Below, piece after piece: positions 23,518-32,039 of a DNA stretch of 64,000 bases (positions are counted from its first letter, which is position 1; each line of letters opens with the position of its first letter). The stretch covers positions 1 to 64,000 of the IMG/VR virus record IMGVR_UViG_3300033571_019687. One strand, given 5' to 3'. Origin of the DNA: a virus. The notes beneath the pieces were generated by a model. The model was not told the origin of the DNA. It saw only the letters and a list, made by a program, of their open reading frames with translations, and made no database searches. Made by a program: the position numbers and the translations under genes.

Positions 23518-25425
23518 TTAATCCCTAATTATACTTCTTTTCTTACCAATTATTTGGTTAATGTTTTTAGGTAACTTCTTATTTGTTTTGTTAATAATAT
23601 CAGCCAATTCTGATAATAATTTATCAGCTTCATTTAGTTTATTATTAGGTTCTTCATCAGTATTATTTAAATTAGGCTCTCCGCTTTCTGGAGTTTCATC
23701 ACCAGCAATAGTACCTGCCAAATCTGGTATTTCATCTACACCCGGCATTTGCATTCCACTATCACCAGCACTAGATGAGAAATCTGTTGCTAAATCAGAT
23801 CCAAATGAAGGTCCTGCACCGGCACTATTTAACATTGCTGCACTACCATCACTTGCAATAGGATTACCGTTTTCATCTTTAGAGATAACATCAGGGCTAT
23901 TCAATTTTTCAGGATCAATACCATAAGCCTGATAAACCTCTGCAAATATACCAGTTTCAGCAATAACCTCAGATATTTTATTAGATTCTATAGCCGCAGC
24001 ACTTTCAATAACTTGTTTAGCCAAATCTAACCTTATTTCATCATCTGACATACCAAATACTTCTTTTAACGCCTTATGATGTGAATATGCAGCAAATCCT
24101 TTTTCAGGTCTTGTTACTAAAGCAGTATAAAGATCAATTTTAGCTTTTAATAGATCAATTTCTAATAATTTAGACTGTATAGATGGGTTATTTAAAGATA
24201 TTCTAAAATTATCTATTTCATCTTCAAAACCTAATAAATATAAGTGCATAACAGCAATCTTATTAAGTTCCATGATTAAGGCTTGCTGGATTTTATGTAC
24301 GGTTCTAGCAAATCTAACATCCATGATAGATAAATTTTTACCCTCACCAACTTCTTCTTGAAACCCAACAAAACTTTTGACAACACCTAAAGATGCTAGT
24401 AGTTTATTTTGCAGATATTCAATATCAGCAATATCACCTAAATTAGATGCACCCGGTAATGTTTCAATTGGATTTTGGATACCATTGACCCCTCTTACAG
24501 GCACAAAAAAATCTTCATCAATAGCTAACGTATTATATCTATTGTTTGTTTGGCCATCAATGGTAATATCAGTTCTTCTTTTAAAATCATTTGCAAAACT
24601 TTGTACGTAAGCTGGGATATCTTTATCATCCATATTACCAACATCTACTTTAACAACTCTTCTCTCAGGAGCCCTGATAACTCTATAACCTAACATAGCG
24701 TCTTCTGCCATTAAGACTTGTCTCCAAATTCTCCTAGAATTTTCAAGTACAGAAGTTCCATAAGGTAATTTTTTATCATCTAAAAGTAATCTAAAGTGTG
24801 CCACTTCTAAATTAGTAAATTCCAATTGACCAGTTGACCAAATAAATCTAACATCATTTGTTGTTGTACCATCAAATGTTTGAGTAAAATCTGGTTCTTT
24901 TCTAACAATTTCAACACCCGGTAATGGTCTGACTTTAACAATACCTTTAGTTGGTACAATACCTAAATGTACAAACACTTCACCGTATTTACACAAACTT
25001 CTGGCCCAACCATTTAATGTTGAATTAACATTTAATGTATTATAAAACAAATTTTCAAGCACAGTCTTAACCCTTTCACTATTTGAATTGACGGTTAATA
25101 CATTACCTTGTTCATTTATTGATGTAGCCTCTTGAGAATAAACATTAAGAGCTTGACTTATTTCTGGTGTATACTCCATCTCTTCATAATCTCTATAAGA
25201 GACTAATCTCATTGATTCATATAAACCATTACCTATTCTTAGGTTAGTAGTCAGTTTTAAGTTATTATGTTGTAGATAAGAAAATTGTTGTATTTCTTTA
25301 ACTTTTTCTTCAACATCACCGCCTGATAACCCAGCAAATGTTTTGGGGTCTACGCTATAAGAAAGATCATTGTTTTTATTAAACAATGATGCTATTTTTT
25401 GTAATACTGTTTTATTTTTTTCCAT
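23518..25425 (-). CDS. Portal vertex protein (T4 gp20-like)
   Basis: 635 aa (T4 gp20 is 524). RLVSYRDYEEMEYTPEISQAL near residue 75, LNGWARSLCKYGEVFVHL, VRPLPGVEIVRKEP, LPYGTSVLENSRRIW and VMAEDAMLGYRVIRAPERRVVKVDVG follow the gp20 family order. The clip/wing and stem region FSFVGFQEE...SIMDVRFARTVHKIQQAL is also present. The C-terminal 110 residues are acidic, Gly/Ser/Asn-rich and probably disordered, an extension relative to T4. It forms the dodecameric ring through which terminase pumps DNA, and lies downstream of TerL in the usual late order. Confidence 0.92.
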   Translation of the reverse strand: MEKNKTVLQKIASLFNKNNDLSYSVDPKTFAGLSGGDVEEKVKEIQQFSYLQHNNLKLTTNLRIGNGLYESMRLVSYRDYEEMEYTPEISQALNVYSQEATSINEQGNVLTVNSNSERVKTVLENLFYNTLNVNSTLNGWARSLCKYGEVFVHLGIVPTKGIVKVRPLPGVEIVRKEPDFTQTFDGTTTNDVRFIWSTGQLEFTNLEVAHFRLLLDDKKLPYGTSVLENSRRIWRQVLMAEDAMLGYRVIRAPERRVVKVDVGNMDDKDIPAYVQSFANDFKRRTDITIDGQTNNRYNTLAIDEDFFVPVRGVNGIQNPIETLPGASNLGDIADIEYLQNKLLASLGVVKSFVGFQEEVGEGKNLSIMDVRFARTVHKIQQALIMELNKIAVMHLYLLGFEDEIDNFRISLNNPSIQSKLLEIDLLKAKIDLYTALVTRPEKGFAAYSHHKALKEVFGMSDDEIRLDLAKQVIESAAAIESNKISEVIAETGIFAEVYQAYGIDPEKLNSPDVISKDENGNPIASDGSAAMLNSAGAGPSFGSDLATDFSSSAGDSGMQMPGVDEIPDLAGTIAGDETPESGEPNLNNTDEEPNNKLNEADKLLSELADIINKTNKKLPKNINQIIGKKRSIIRD

Positions 25426-25426
25426 A

Positions 25427-25648
25427 TTATTCTATGTAACCGCACTCAAAATATGAGTCATATTCAACCTTATTTGCACAACCAATAACAAACCTATCAA
25501 AAGAATATCTATTAGTTGGACCATTTTCATCACATACAATATTGCTTAATGTATCACCTTTACCAACTTTAGATGGTTTACTTGATTTAGATACATTAAC
25601 GGATACTCCCGGAGTATTAAATTTACCAGTAAGTATTTTATTTACCAT
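25427..25648 (-). CDS. Small hypothetical protein between terminase and portal
   Basis: 73 aa, no recognised domain. NTPGVSVNVSKSSKPSKVGKGDTLSNIVCDENGPTNRYSF includes a short LysM-like 'KGDTLSNI' but is too short for a LysM domain. It ends in an acidic, aromatic tail with two Cys. It is the first gene after a CTATTTA element and lies one base before the portal start, so the portal is translated from the same message. Confidence 0.5.
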   Translation of the reverse strand: MVNKILTGKFNTPGVSVNVSKSSKPSKVGKGDTLSNIVCDENGPTNRYSFDRFVIGCANKVEYDSYFECGYIE

Positions 25649-25675
25649 GTTATTACTATTTTTAAGGTTATTATG

Positions 25676-25690
25676 TTTTATTGTAAATAG
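25676..25690 (-). promoter_or_regulatory. CTATTTA late-promoter-like element
   Basis: Minus strand CTATTTACAATAAAA, 35 nt before the ATG at 25648. It is identical over 15 nt to the element at 12590. Confidence 0.6.
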
Positions 25691-25693
25691 AGT

Positions 25694-27688
25694 TTATTTC
25701 ATCGGTCCAAATAAATCTTCATATAGTTTCTTTTGACCACCAAAAACATCTACGCTACCAATTACCGGTTTAAAATTAACAATGTCTTTTTTATTACCAT
25801 AATCTGGTATATAAACATTTGTATTTATCGCTGTAACATTAGGTTTTGCGCTATATAAAAACCATGAACTATTAAGGGTTGTTTGTGCTTCTGCCCCTAC
25901 TAATCTCTTATATTGTGTAGAGCACAATAACAATGCCATACCGAGTGACATGATTAAGTCATCATGGCTACCTTTTGTGTGATCGGGTCTACCATTGATA
26001 TAAACGAATTTATTTAGTTCCGCAATAAGTCTGGCACTTCTAATTTTAAATTCTTCCCTAGAAACACCTGTTTCCATTGCTGCAACAATTTCTACTCGTT
26101 TATTTTTTTTACCCATATCATATCCGGGATAAACTTCACCACTAGCAGCTTTATGCATTTCATTATCTGATAAATCATAATGGAATAATCGTCTTGGTAA
26201 TCCCATATCTTGTAGCTTACGAACTGTTACAAGACCCATACCTCCAGTAATATCAAATGTTGATATAGCATTATACTTCATGGCATACTCATAAACAAGT
26301 TCTGCTGCAATATCTGGTTTTATTTTACCATAATATTCCACAACTTGTTCATATTCCGTAACATCTATAATTTGCATACCAGTATAATCTTCACTATCAC
26401 CTCTGGATACGTCTATGGCTAGAATATATTTATGACCTTCTTTTGGTTCAGCCCATATCCATACATCACTATTCCATTTTCTATCTTTATATAAAGGGTC
26501 TTTTACGTTTTCTCTATCTTGTCTTTGTATGATCTCACTTTCTATTACGTTATTACCAGAACCATTAAATGCACATTCAAGTTCTTGATTAACTTTACGT
26601 TTATCATACTTCATATCCCTTGCCATTTTTTCATACCAAGGGGAGAAAGGTTTATAACCTTGACTTATTTTATCTTCAATGTCTCTTAAAGTGAATTTAA
26701 AACCTTCACAATAATAACTTGTGGTTACACTATTAATATCATCAAGACTTCTAGCTATTAAACCCCCCTTTTCTTTAAATTGTGCTTTAGTATTACCAAT
26801 CGAATTTGATATAAATTCATCAACATCTATAGATTCATTAGTGGTATCACTATTATATGGTAGTTTTTTATATTTAGAGTAATATTCTTTATTAAACGTG
26901 AAATCGTCTCCAAGTACATTTTCTATAATTATCTCAGTCTTTTCATCATCCGGTTTTAACATATAATCAACAAGATCATTTGTTCTAACCATTTTAAGAC
27001 CTTTATTATATCTTGGGTCATTATACCATTTTAAATGAGTAATAAGGAAGTTACTATTTCCGTTTATAGCTGACTCATAAGCTTCATAATAAATTGGATC
27101 TTGGCCATTAGGGGTTGATATAAGTATTATTCTACCACCAGTAGAAATAGATGCCATTGTAGCTGCCCAGAAGTCCTCTGCAACATCGATAAATGCTGCT
27201 TCGTCCATAATGATCAGTGTTGGTGTATAACCTCTCAAAGCATCATTAGATGTACCAACGGCTTTAACCTCACAGTTATTACTCAATTTAAAATGATATG
27301 CCGCATCCTTTTCAAACGTAATGTTTAACCATGATGGAAATTCTTTTATAAAGTTCTTAATTTTATTTAAGAACTCACCAGCCATTGTTAACTTATTGGC
27401 AATAATAAGAATTCTATGGGGAGATTTTGGTAAAGCAAATGAACATATTGAAGAACAATAAGCGGCAGTTGTCGTAGATACACCAGCTTGTCTGTACTTT
27501 AATGTGATTTGATGTTTATCAGAGTAATGATAATTATTAATCAGTTTTTTCTGATCTTCAAACAAAGTAAATCTGACAAACGAGTTTTTTGTTAAGTCAA
27601 ACGTCTTAAGGTAAGTCTCGATTGCATATATTGGGTCTTTATGACCTTTTAAAAATTCAGCATTTATTTGTTGTTTGGTTATTGGCAT
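25694..27688 (-). CDS. Terminase large subunit (T4 gp17-like)
   Basis: 664 aa (T4 gp17 is 610). Translocation ATPase: adapted Walker A KYRQAGVSTTT (residues 64-74, with the Lys/Arg at the front of the loop rather than GKT), Walker B LIIMDEAAF (about residue 160) and coupling motif ISTPNGQDP. Nuclease: ILAIDVSRGDSEDYTG (about residue 426) with a first Asp ligand, and a late SHDDLIMSLGMAL segment with the last acidic cluster. It cuts concatemeric DNA and packages it through the portal. Its start overlaps the end of a shorter ATPase-like gene by 10 nt. Confidence 0.93.
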   Translation of the reverse strand: MPITKQQINAEFLKGHKDPIYAIETYLKTFDLTKNSFVRFTLFEDQKKLINNYHYSDKHQITLKYRQAGVSTTTAAYCSSICSFALPKSPHRILIIANKLTMAGEFLNKIKNFIKEFPSWLNITFEKDAAYHFKLSNNCEVKAVGTSNDALRGYTPTLIIMDEAAFIDVAEDFWAATMASISTGGRIILISTPNGQDPIYYEAYESAINGNSNFLITHLKWYNDPRYNKGLKMVRTNDLVDYMLKPDDEKTEIIIENVLGDDFTFNKEYYSKYKKLPYNSDTTNESIDVDEFISNSIGNTKAQFKEKGGLIARSLDDINSVTTSYYCEGFKFTLRDIEDKISQGYKPFSPWYEKMARDMKYDKRKVNQELECAFNGSGNNVIESEIIQRQDRENVKDPLYKDRKWNSDVWIWAEPKEGHKYILAIDVSRGDSEDYTGMQIIDVTEYEQVVEYYGKIKPDIAAELVYEYAMKYNAISTFDITGGMGLVTVRKLQDMGLPRRLFHYDLSDNEMHKAASGEVYPGYDMGKKNKRVEIVAAMETGVSREEFKIRSARLIAELNKFVYINGRPDHTKGSHDDLIMSLGMALLLCSTQYKRLVGAEAQTTLNSSWFLYSAKPNVTAINTNVYIPDYGNKKDIVNFKPVIGSVDVFGGQKKLYEDLFGPMK

Positions 27689-28275
27689 ACAAATTTAACA
27701 TTATTTACATTACCTTCTTGTATTAAACTCAACTGTTTTAATACTTGATTCATATCACTACCTTTTTCAACACTAGATGTATAAATAAGTCTACCTATAT
27801 TTCCTAATGAAGATTTAATTAACGAAATATCATAAACATTTAAATTAGCATATACCATTTCATCCATAATCACATCTGTAAAAGTTTCCGCATAAAAATC
27901 ATTTTTATTAAAAGTACTAAACTTAATTGAATTACTATTCTCAAAAGTTAATATATTTCTCGATTTTATGTATTCAATATAATCATGATTAGTTTTTAAT
28001 TCACGTTCTATTAAACTGGTAAAATGTGATGCAGATGCGTAATTGGGTGTTAAATATAAAATTTTAGTATTATACCCATTTAGTAGTTGTTTAATACAAT
28101 ATGCAATATTAATACTACTAATTCCAGTCATTCTATGTTTTAATATGATAAGATTATCCATACTATTATCATATTCACTAATAATACTCTTTTGATAAGG
28201 ATATAAATCAATCTTATTATTTTTGTAGTTAGTCAGTTTTAAAACATTAGTTGTATAATTTTCTAATAAGTACAT
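27679..28275 (-). CDS. Terminase-like ATPase-domain paralog (no nuclease)
   Basis: 198 aa. It aligns with the ATPase half of the adjacent TerL: KHRMTGISSINIAYC (46-60) against KYRQAGVSTTTAAYC, KILYLTPNYASASHFTSLIE against RILIIANKLTMAGEFLNKIK, TDVIMDEM (D138-E139) against LIIMDEAA, and GRLIYTSSVEKGSD against GRIILISTPNGQD. It stops where TerL's linker and nuclease would begin. The loop lacks the usual threonine pair, so ATP hydrolysis is uncertain. Position directly before terL and a 10-nt overlap suggest joint synthesis. I infer a duplicated, specialised ATPase subunit or regulator; it could replace the small terminase. Confidence 0.7.
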   Translation of the reverse strand: MYLLENYTTNVLKLTNYKNNKIDLYPYQKSIISEYDNSMDNLIILKHRMTGISSINIAYCIKQLLNGYNTKILYLTPNYASASHFTSLIERELKTNHDYIEYIKSRNILTFENSNSIKFSTFNKNDFYAETFTDVIMDEMVYANLNVYDISLIKSSLGNIGRLIYTSSVEKGSDMNQVLKQLSLIQEGNVNNVKFVCQ

Positions 28276-28278
28276 AAA

Positions 28279-28506
28279 TCAATTCTTTAGTAATGAGTCC
28301 GCAATGTCATCAGCAATAATATGTAACATGGTTTCATTTATTCTAGTATATGGACTCTTATTTTTATCATCATCATTAGTTAAATCAATACCAGCAGTTG
28401 TTAAAGCATCTTTAACCTCGTCTTTTGTTTTTTTTATAGTATCAATTTTTCTAGCGATGTCATTTGTATTAAGTACTTCACTTAATTTGTATCTTTGTTT
28501 TCCCAT
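28279..28506 (-). CDS. Small hypothetical protein upstream of the terminase genes
   Basis: 75 aa, charged, with helices RYKLSEVLNTNDIARKIDTIKKTKDEV and RINETMLHIIADDIADSLLK. A small terminase subunit is possible from position and size but is not shown by any motif. It lies 3 nt before the terminase-like ATPase gene and 4 nt after the preceding stop. Confidence 0.5.
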   Translation of the reverse strand: MGKQRYKLSEVLNTNDIARKIDTIKKTKDEVKDALTTAGIDLTNDDDKNKSPYTRINETMLHIIADDIADSLLKN

Positions 28507-28510
28507 AGTA

Positions 28511-28909
28511 TTATAAAATTACCTCTTTTATATATAGTTCGTCACTACGCAGATGTAATTTAGTTAATACGCTGTCTTTAGTTTCACCATAAGAAAAAAC
28601 CAATCTTTTTTTACCTATACCGTCTGGATCACTTATTTCATAACATAATGCAACAATCTTTTCAACTGAATCTCTCATGCTTAATGATGAATAAGATGCA
28701 ACCTCAAATTCAATTTCTTTGGTATAGACATTATAAACTGATGTTACATAATCTACACTTGGTGGCGTAACTATTGCACCTTTTGATGGTGAATAATCCC
28801 AATTATCTCCTTCTTCAACATCCTCTGTATCAGAAAATATAAATTCATAAGTATTATATCCTCTATAATCTATGCGTTGGAAATTAACAAATACTAAAAA
28901 CTCTTTCAT
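28511..28909 (-). CDS. Hypothetical virion-type protein
   Basis: 132 aa, beta-rich, beginning MKEFLVFVNFQRIDYRGYNTYEFIFSD. Asp/Glu-rich loops and a final basic segment (RSDELYIKEVIL) are visible; no family is recognised. Its ATG overlaps the TGA of the preceding 448-aa gene (ATGA), pointing to coupled translation and perhaps a shared structure. Confidence 0.55.
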   Translation of the reverse strand: MKEFLVFVNFQRIDYRGYNTYEFIFSDTEDVEEGDNWDYSPSKGAIVTPPSVDYVTSVYNVYTKEIEFEVASYSSLSMRDSVEKIVALCYEISDPDGIGKKRLVFSYGETKDSVLTKLHLRSDELYIKEVIL

Positions 28910-30252
28910 TGTATCTCAAAATTTGTTTGTTCTTCCAATATATGAACTTCGCTATTACATGTAAATCTTAAATCAATATAATATTTTTGATTAGGAAATA
29001 TGCGAGTATCAAATTTTATCTCATATCTATTACCTATTCTGTCACATTCATCCCAATCAATGAATATTACTTTATTATTACCTTGTTTAACATATATCAT
29101 ATATTCTAGTTTACTACCCAATATATTTACTGTTGATGCATGGTCATACATTCTTCTTATAAACACAGGTAATATAAATATGTTACCGTGTTTAATTTTG
29201 GTACCTTTATTAATACCTGATATTACGCTAGTATATCTAAATCTGTTTATTGGACTGTCTGTCACATTATAATAATCTGTAGGAGAATTTAATACCAGTT
29301 TAAATTTCTTATTTGGTAATGAAATTCCCTGATAAATAAGATTTGACCATTCGTCAGTGTATTCTTGATGATCATTTAACCCTGTTGTATCAACGTTAAT
29401 ATAATATGATCCCTTTGCGGCTTGATTAACTGTGATTGGATCTCCATCAAATGTTGCTTCCGGTATTTCATCTAAATTTGTTAGTTCGCCATTAATCACT
29501 GAATACATGAATAATTTTAACTGTCTATATGGTGTACCATTAAATCTATCATCTTTAACTAATGTAGGCACATAACTTTCTATATGTGGTTGAAAAAATG
29601 TATTGGTATATTTGGTATATAAACCAATTGCGTATTCATCTGTTGTATCTTTACTTTCTAGTTCATCAATAAACTTCAAACAAAACCCTTGATATCCTTC
29701 AAAATTTGATTGTAATAATTCATTAACAAACGATGTTATATCTATTTCAATATCATCTTGAGCATTATTAAACGTAACTGTTGTAATTAAGTTTGTACTA
29801 CCACTAATAATACCCGGACTATTCCAATTAGTTAAAGTAGTATTTTGTGTCCAGTTAGATGGTTCTTCTGAGTATAAGTTATCTTTTGCTTCATTTTTAT
29901 TAAAAACGTAACCATAACCTTCGGCCCACTCTTCATCTATTTTATGTAATTCAACAGTAAAGTTAGATGGGGACAAAATGTCCCCAAGTACAATATTATT
30001 ATTATAATCTAGTGTGTTTCTAATATCAAAATTAGCTGTATTCTTGATCTTTAAGATATGTTTAGAATCACTATCTACCGGAACATTATTGTCACTATAA
30101 ATTGAAATTAAATCACTAAAATCACAATAGAATATGAATCTACTGACTTTACTACCATAAGATAACACAGCTATCGGATTTCTAGCAGTATTAACTGGAT
30201 CATCTTTAATGATTGTATTATTCTTATCGAAATATGTTTTCCAAATTGCCAT
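28906..30252 (-). CDS. Putative virion structural protein with DNRLRE-like beta-sandwich
   Basis: 448 aa. Residues about 30-220 follow the pattern of DNRLRE-type beta-sandwich domains: strands SRFIFYCDFSDL and HILKIKNTAN, then DEEWAEGYGYVF, SNWTQNTTLTNWNSPG, IEIDITSFVNELL and GFCLKFIDELES. In phages and secreted proteins such domains bind carbohydrate or serve as structural modules. The C-terminal half is further beta structure (YIDLRFTCNSEVHILEEQ). A CTATTTA element starts this operon, which continues through both terminase genes. Its location in the particle is unknown. Confidence 0.6.
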   Translation of the reverse strand: MAIWKTYFDKNNTIIKDDPVNTARNPIAVLSYGSKVSRFIFYCDFSDLISIYSDNNVPVDSDSKHILKIKNTANFDIRNTLDYNNNIVLGDILSPSNFTVELHKIDEEWAEGYGYVFNKNEAKDNLYSEEPSNWTQNTTLTNWNSPGIISGSTNLITTVTFNNAQDDIEIDITSFVNELLQSNFEGYQGFCLKFIDELESKDTTDEYAIGLYTKYTNTFFQPHIESYVPTLVKDDRFNGTPYRQLKLFMYSVINGELTNLDEIPEATFDGDPITVNQAAKGSYYINVDTTGLNDHQEYTDEWSNLIYQGISLPNKKFKLVLNSPTDYYNVTDSPINRFRYTSVISGINKGTKIKHGNIFILPVFIRRMYDHASTVNILGSKLEYMIYVKQGNNKVIFIDWDECDRIGNRYEIKFDTRIFPNQKYYIDLRFTCNSEVHILEEQTNFEIQ

Positions 30253-30257
30253 AACTT

Positions 30258-30272
30258 TTTAAAATTAAATAG
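30258..30272 (-). promoter_or_regulatory. CTATTTA late-promoter-like element
   Basis: Minus strand CTATTTAATTTTAAA, 13 nt before the ATG at 30252. It is the shortest leader of the set and heads the terminase operon. Confidence 0.6.
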
Positions 30273-30273
30273 T

Positions 30274-31827
30274 TTATGTTATCTTAGCGTTCTTATTAAG
30301 TATAGTTGTTGTTATATTACCTTTAACCTCTGATTTAAGTTTATCAAGTATAGCTGTGAGTTCTAATTTACTAGTATCTATAATTGATACCCTAGGATCA
30401 ACACCTGCTATATGTCCGTGATTTAATATTGTCTCAATTAATAATATTAATACATTTAAAAGTTCTTCGCCTCTAATAAATGAACTACTTTCATTAAATT
30501 TATTGATAAACGTATCATAATCAAATGTGTTTGTATCACTACTTAATGTTGACAAGTTTGTTGAAGTCGATGTTGTATTTAATAAAAATTTATCTACATT
30601 AAATACCTTACTAGATTCTTTTACTCCAATTCTATTTTTATTCACAGTTGTAACTGAGGTGGTCTCAGTTTTACTCGGCAATCTATTATATACAGTAATT
30701 TTTTTACCGTTAATTATACCGTTGGCTAAAGCGTAGTTATTAGAGCCGTTAGAATAACCATTAACATCTAATAAAGTCTGGTTAATTGATGTTAGTTTTA
30801 CTTGATTGATGTTAATAATAAATGCTAAAATATTCGGATTTTTTATTAAAGAATAATCATTAATATCATATCCATTATTATATGGTTCATTTATAGTATT
30901 ATTGACCAAGTTAATTACCCCATCACTTTTTACTATATTTTTTACTAAGTCAGAATTATTTGCTTCTATGTAAGGTAATTTACCTTTTATAACAGATGAT
31001 TTACATTCTTTTAATATGGTTGACAAGAATTGCATATTATTAGAAGATGCAGTTAAAGTAAAAATTGGTTCTTGTGGTAATATGGAAAATAATTCATTTT
31101 CATATATTAATTCGCTCTCTTTTAACCCTGTTAAACCATTTTGATTAATAATATTATCAGCCTTATAGATATTATACTCTAATCTTGTTGAATATAATTC
31201 ATTAAATGTGAATTTTATTTCATATACACAAATATAATCTATTGGATTATCAATTCTTTGTGTGACAGTATTTGTTTCACTAGTTAAGTTATATGGATCA
31301 TCATTTATGAATAAGTCTTCAAATGGGTGTAGTTGTTTAACGCCATTATCATTAAATCCTATTCTAGTACTTATTCTATTATTATTGATAATAATTTGAG
31401 AATTATCTGTACCAAGTACAATATCATTTGTATTAGGTTTTAAACCCTTTCTTTTATAATTCTTAGATACCGGACCTTTATTAGATAATATATATGGTTG
31501 TTTTTTTGATAAGTAATCTTTAGTTACTGCACCGACATATTCATATACATTATCGTTTACGGCTATAACCTTAACTAATTGCCCTTTAGTTGGTATATCT
31601 GTTAATGTTGTTGTTGGTATAAAGGGTTCCATTAGATATGGGTCCCTAAGTTGATTTATATTAGGATATGACCAAGGCACATAATTTGAATTAGTATCAT
31701 TTTTACTAACTAACCTCAATATATCATTAAAATCCCTTGATAATTGAATACCATCAACAATAATAGCCCTTATCCTATCTAAATCGAAAGGATCTTGATC
31801 ATCAATACATATTGCATACTTTATCAT
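30274..31827 (-). CDS. Putative virion (tail/baseplate-type) protein
   Basis: 517 aa. An early KGQLVKVIAVNDNVYEYVGAV segment looks like an OB-type or small beta barrel. The middle is Asn/Ser/Thr-rich, and the C-terminus has a helix (LNVLILLIETILNHGHIAGVDPR) with a His-Gly-His just before GVDP, as in phage spike or baseplate proteins that hold a metal. No firm family. It overlaps the 71-aa gene by ATGA (31824-31827). Confidence 0.5.
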   Translation of the reverse strand: MIKYAICIDDQDPFDLDRIRAIIVDGIQLSRDFNDILRLVSKNDTNSNYVPWSYPNINQLRDPYLMEPFIPTTTLTDIPTKGQLVKVIAVNDNVYEYVGAVTKDYLSKKQPYILSNKGPVSKNYKRKGLKPNTNDIVLGTDNSQIIINNNRISTRIGFNDNGVKQLHPFEDLFINDDPYNLTSETNTVTQRIDNPIDYICVYEIKFTFNELYSTRLEYNIYKADNIINQNGLTGLKESELIYENELFSILPQEPIFTLTASSNNMQFLSTILKECKSSVIKGKLPYIEANNSDLVKNIVKSDGVINLVNNTINEPYNNGYDINDYSLIKNPNILAFIININQVKLTSINQTLLDVNGYSNGSNNYALANGIINGKKITVYNRLPSKTETTSVTTVNKNRIGVKESSKVFNVDKFLLNTTSTSTNLSTLSSDTNTFDYDTFINKFNESSSFIRGEELLNVLILLIETILNHGHIAGVDPRVSIIDTSKLELTAILDKLKSEVKGNITTTILNKNAKIT

Positions 31828-32039
31828 TTGGCTTTTAAATAACTGGTTCTATTATTTAGTTCGGTTGTTAATTCTTCATGTACTTCTTCTGTTATTTCAA
31901 GCATTTCAACTAACGGTATAATCACAGATTTTAGTTCCTGAAAATCAATATACAATTTTTGTATATTGTCAACCAATTCTTTATTTGTCATTTTACTAGC
32001 CCTATCTTTAAGTTCTAGTACTTTTAATTTCGTTTCCAT
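31824..32039 (-). CDS. Small coiled-coil protein
   Basis: 71 aa, a single long helix with heptad-like hydrophobics (LKVLELKDRASKMTNKEL, LVEMLEITEEVHEELTTEL). No catalytic motif. Both its start and stop overlap its neighbours, so it is made with the large virion proteins on either side and may be a tail assembly adaptor or chaperone. Confidence 0.5.
   Translation of the reverse strand: METKLKVLELKDRASKMTNKELVDNIQKLYIDFQELKSVIIPLVEMLEITEEVHEELTTELNNRTSYLKAK

Noticed and set aside
25427-25648. LysM domain in the 73-aa protein (KGDTLSNI)
   Set aside because: A LysM domain needs about 45 residues with a second conserved half, which is absent.
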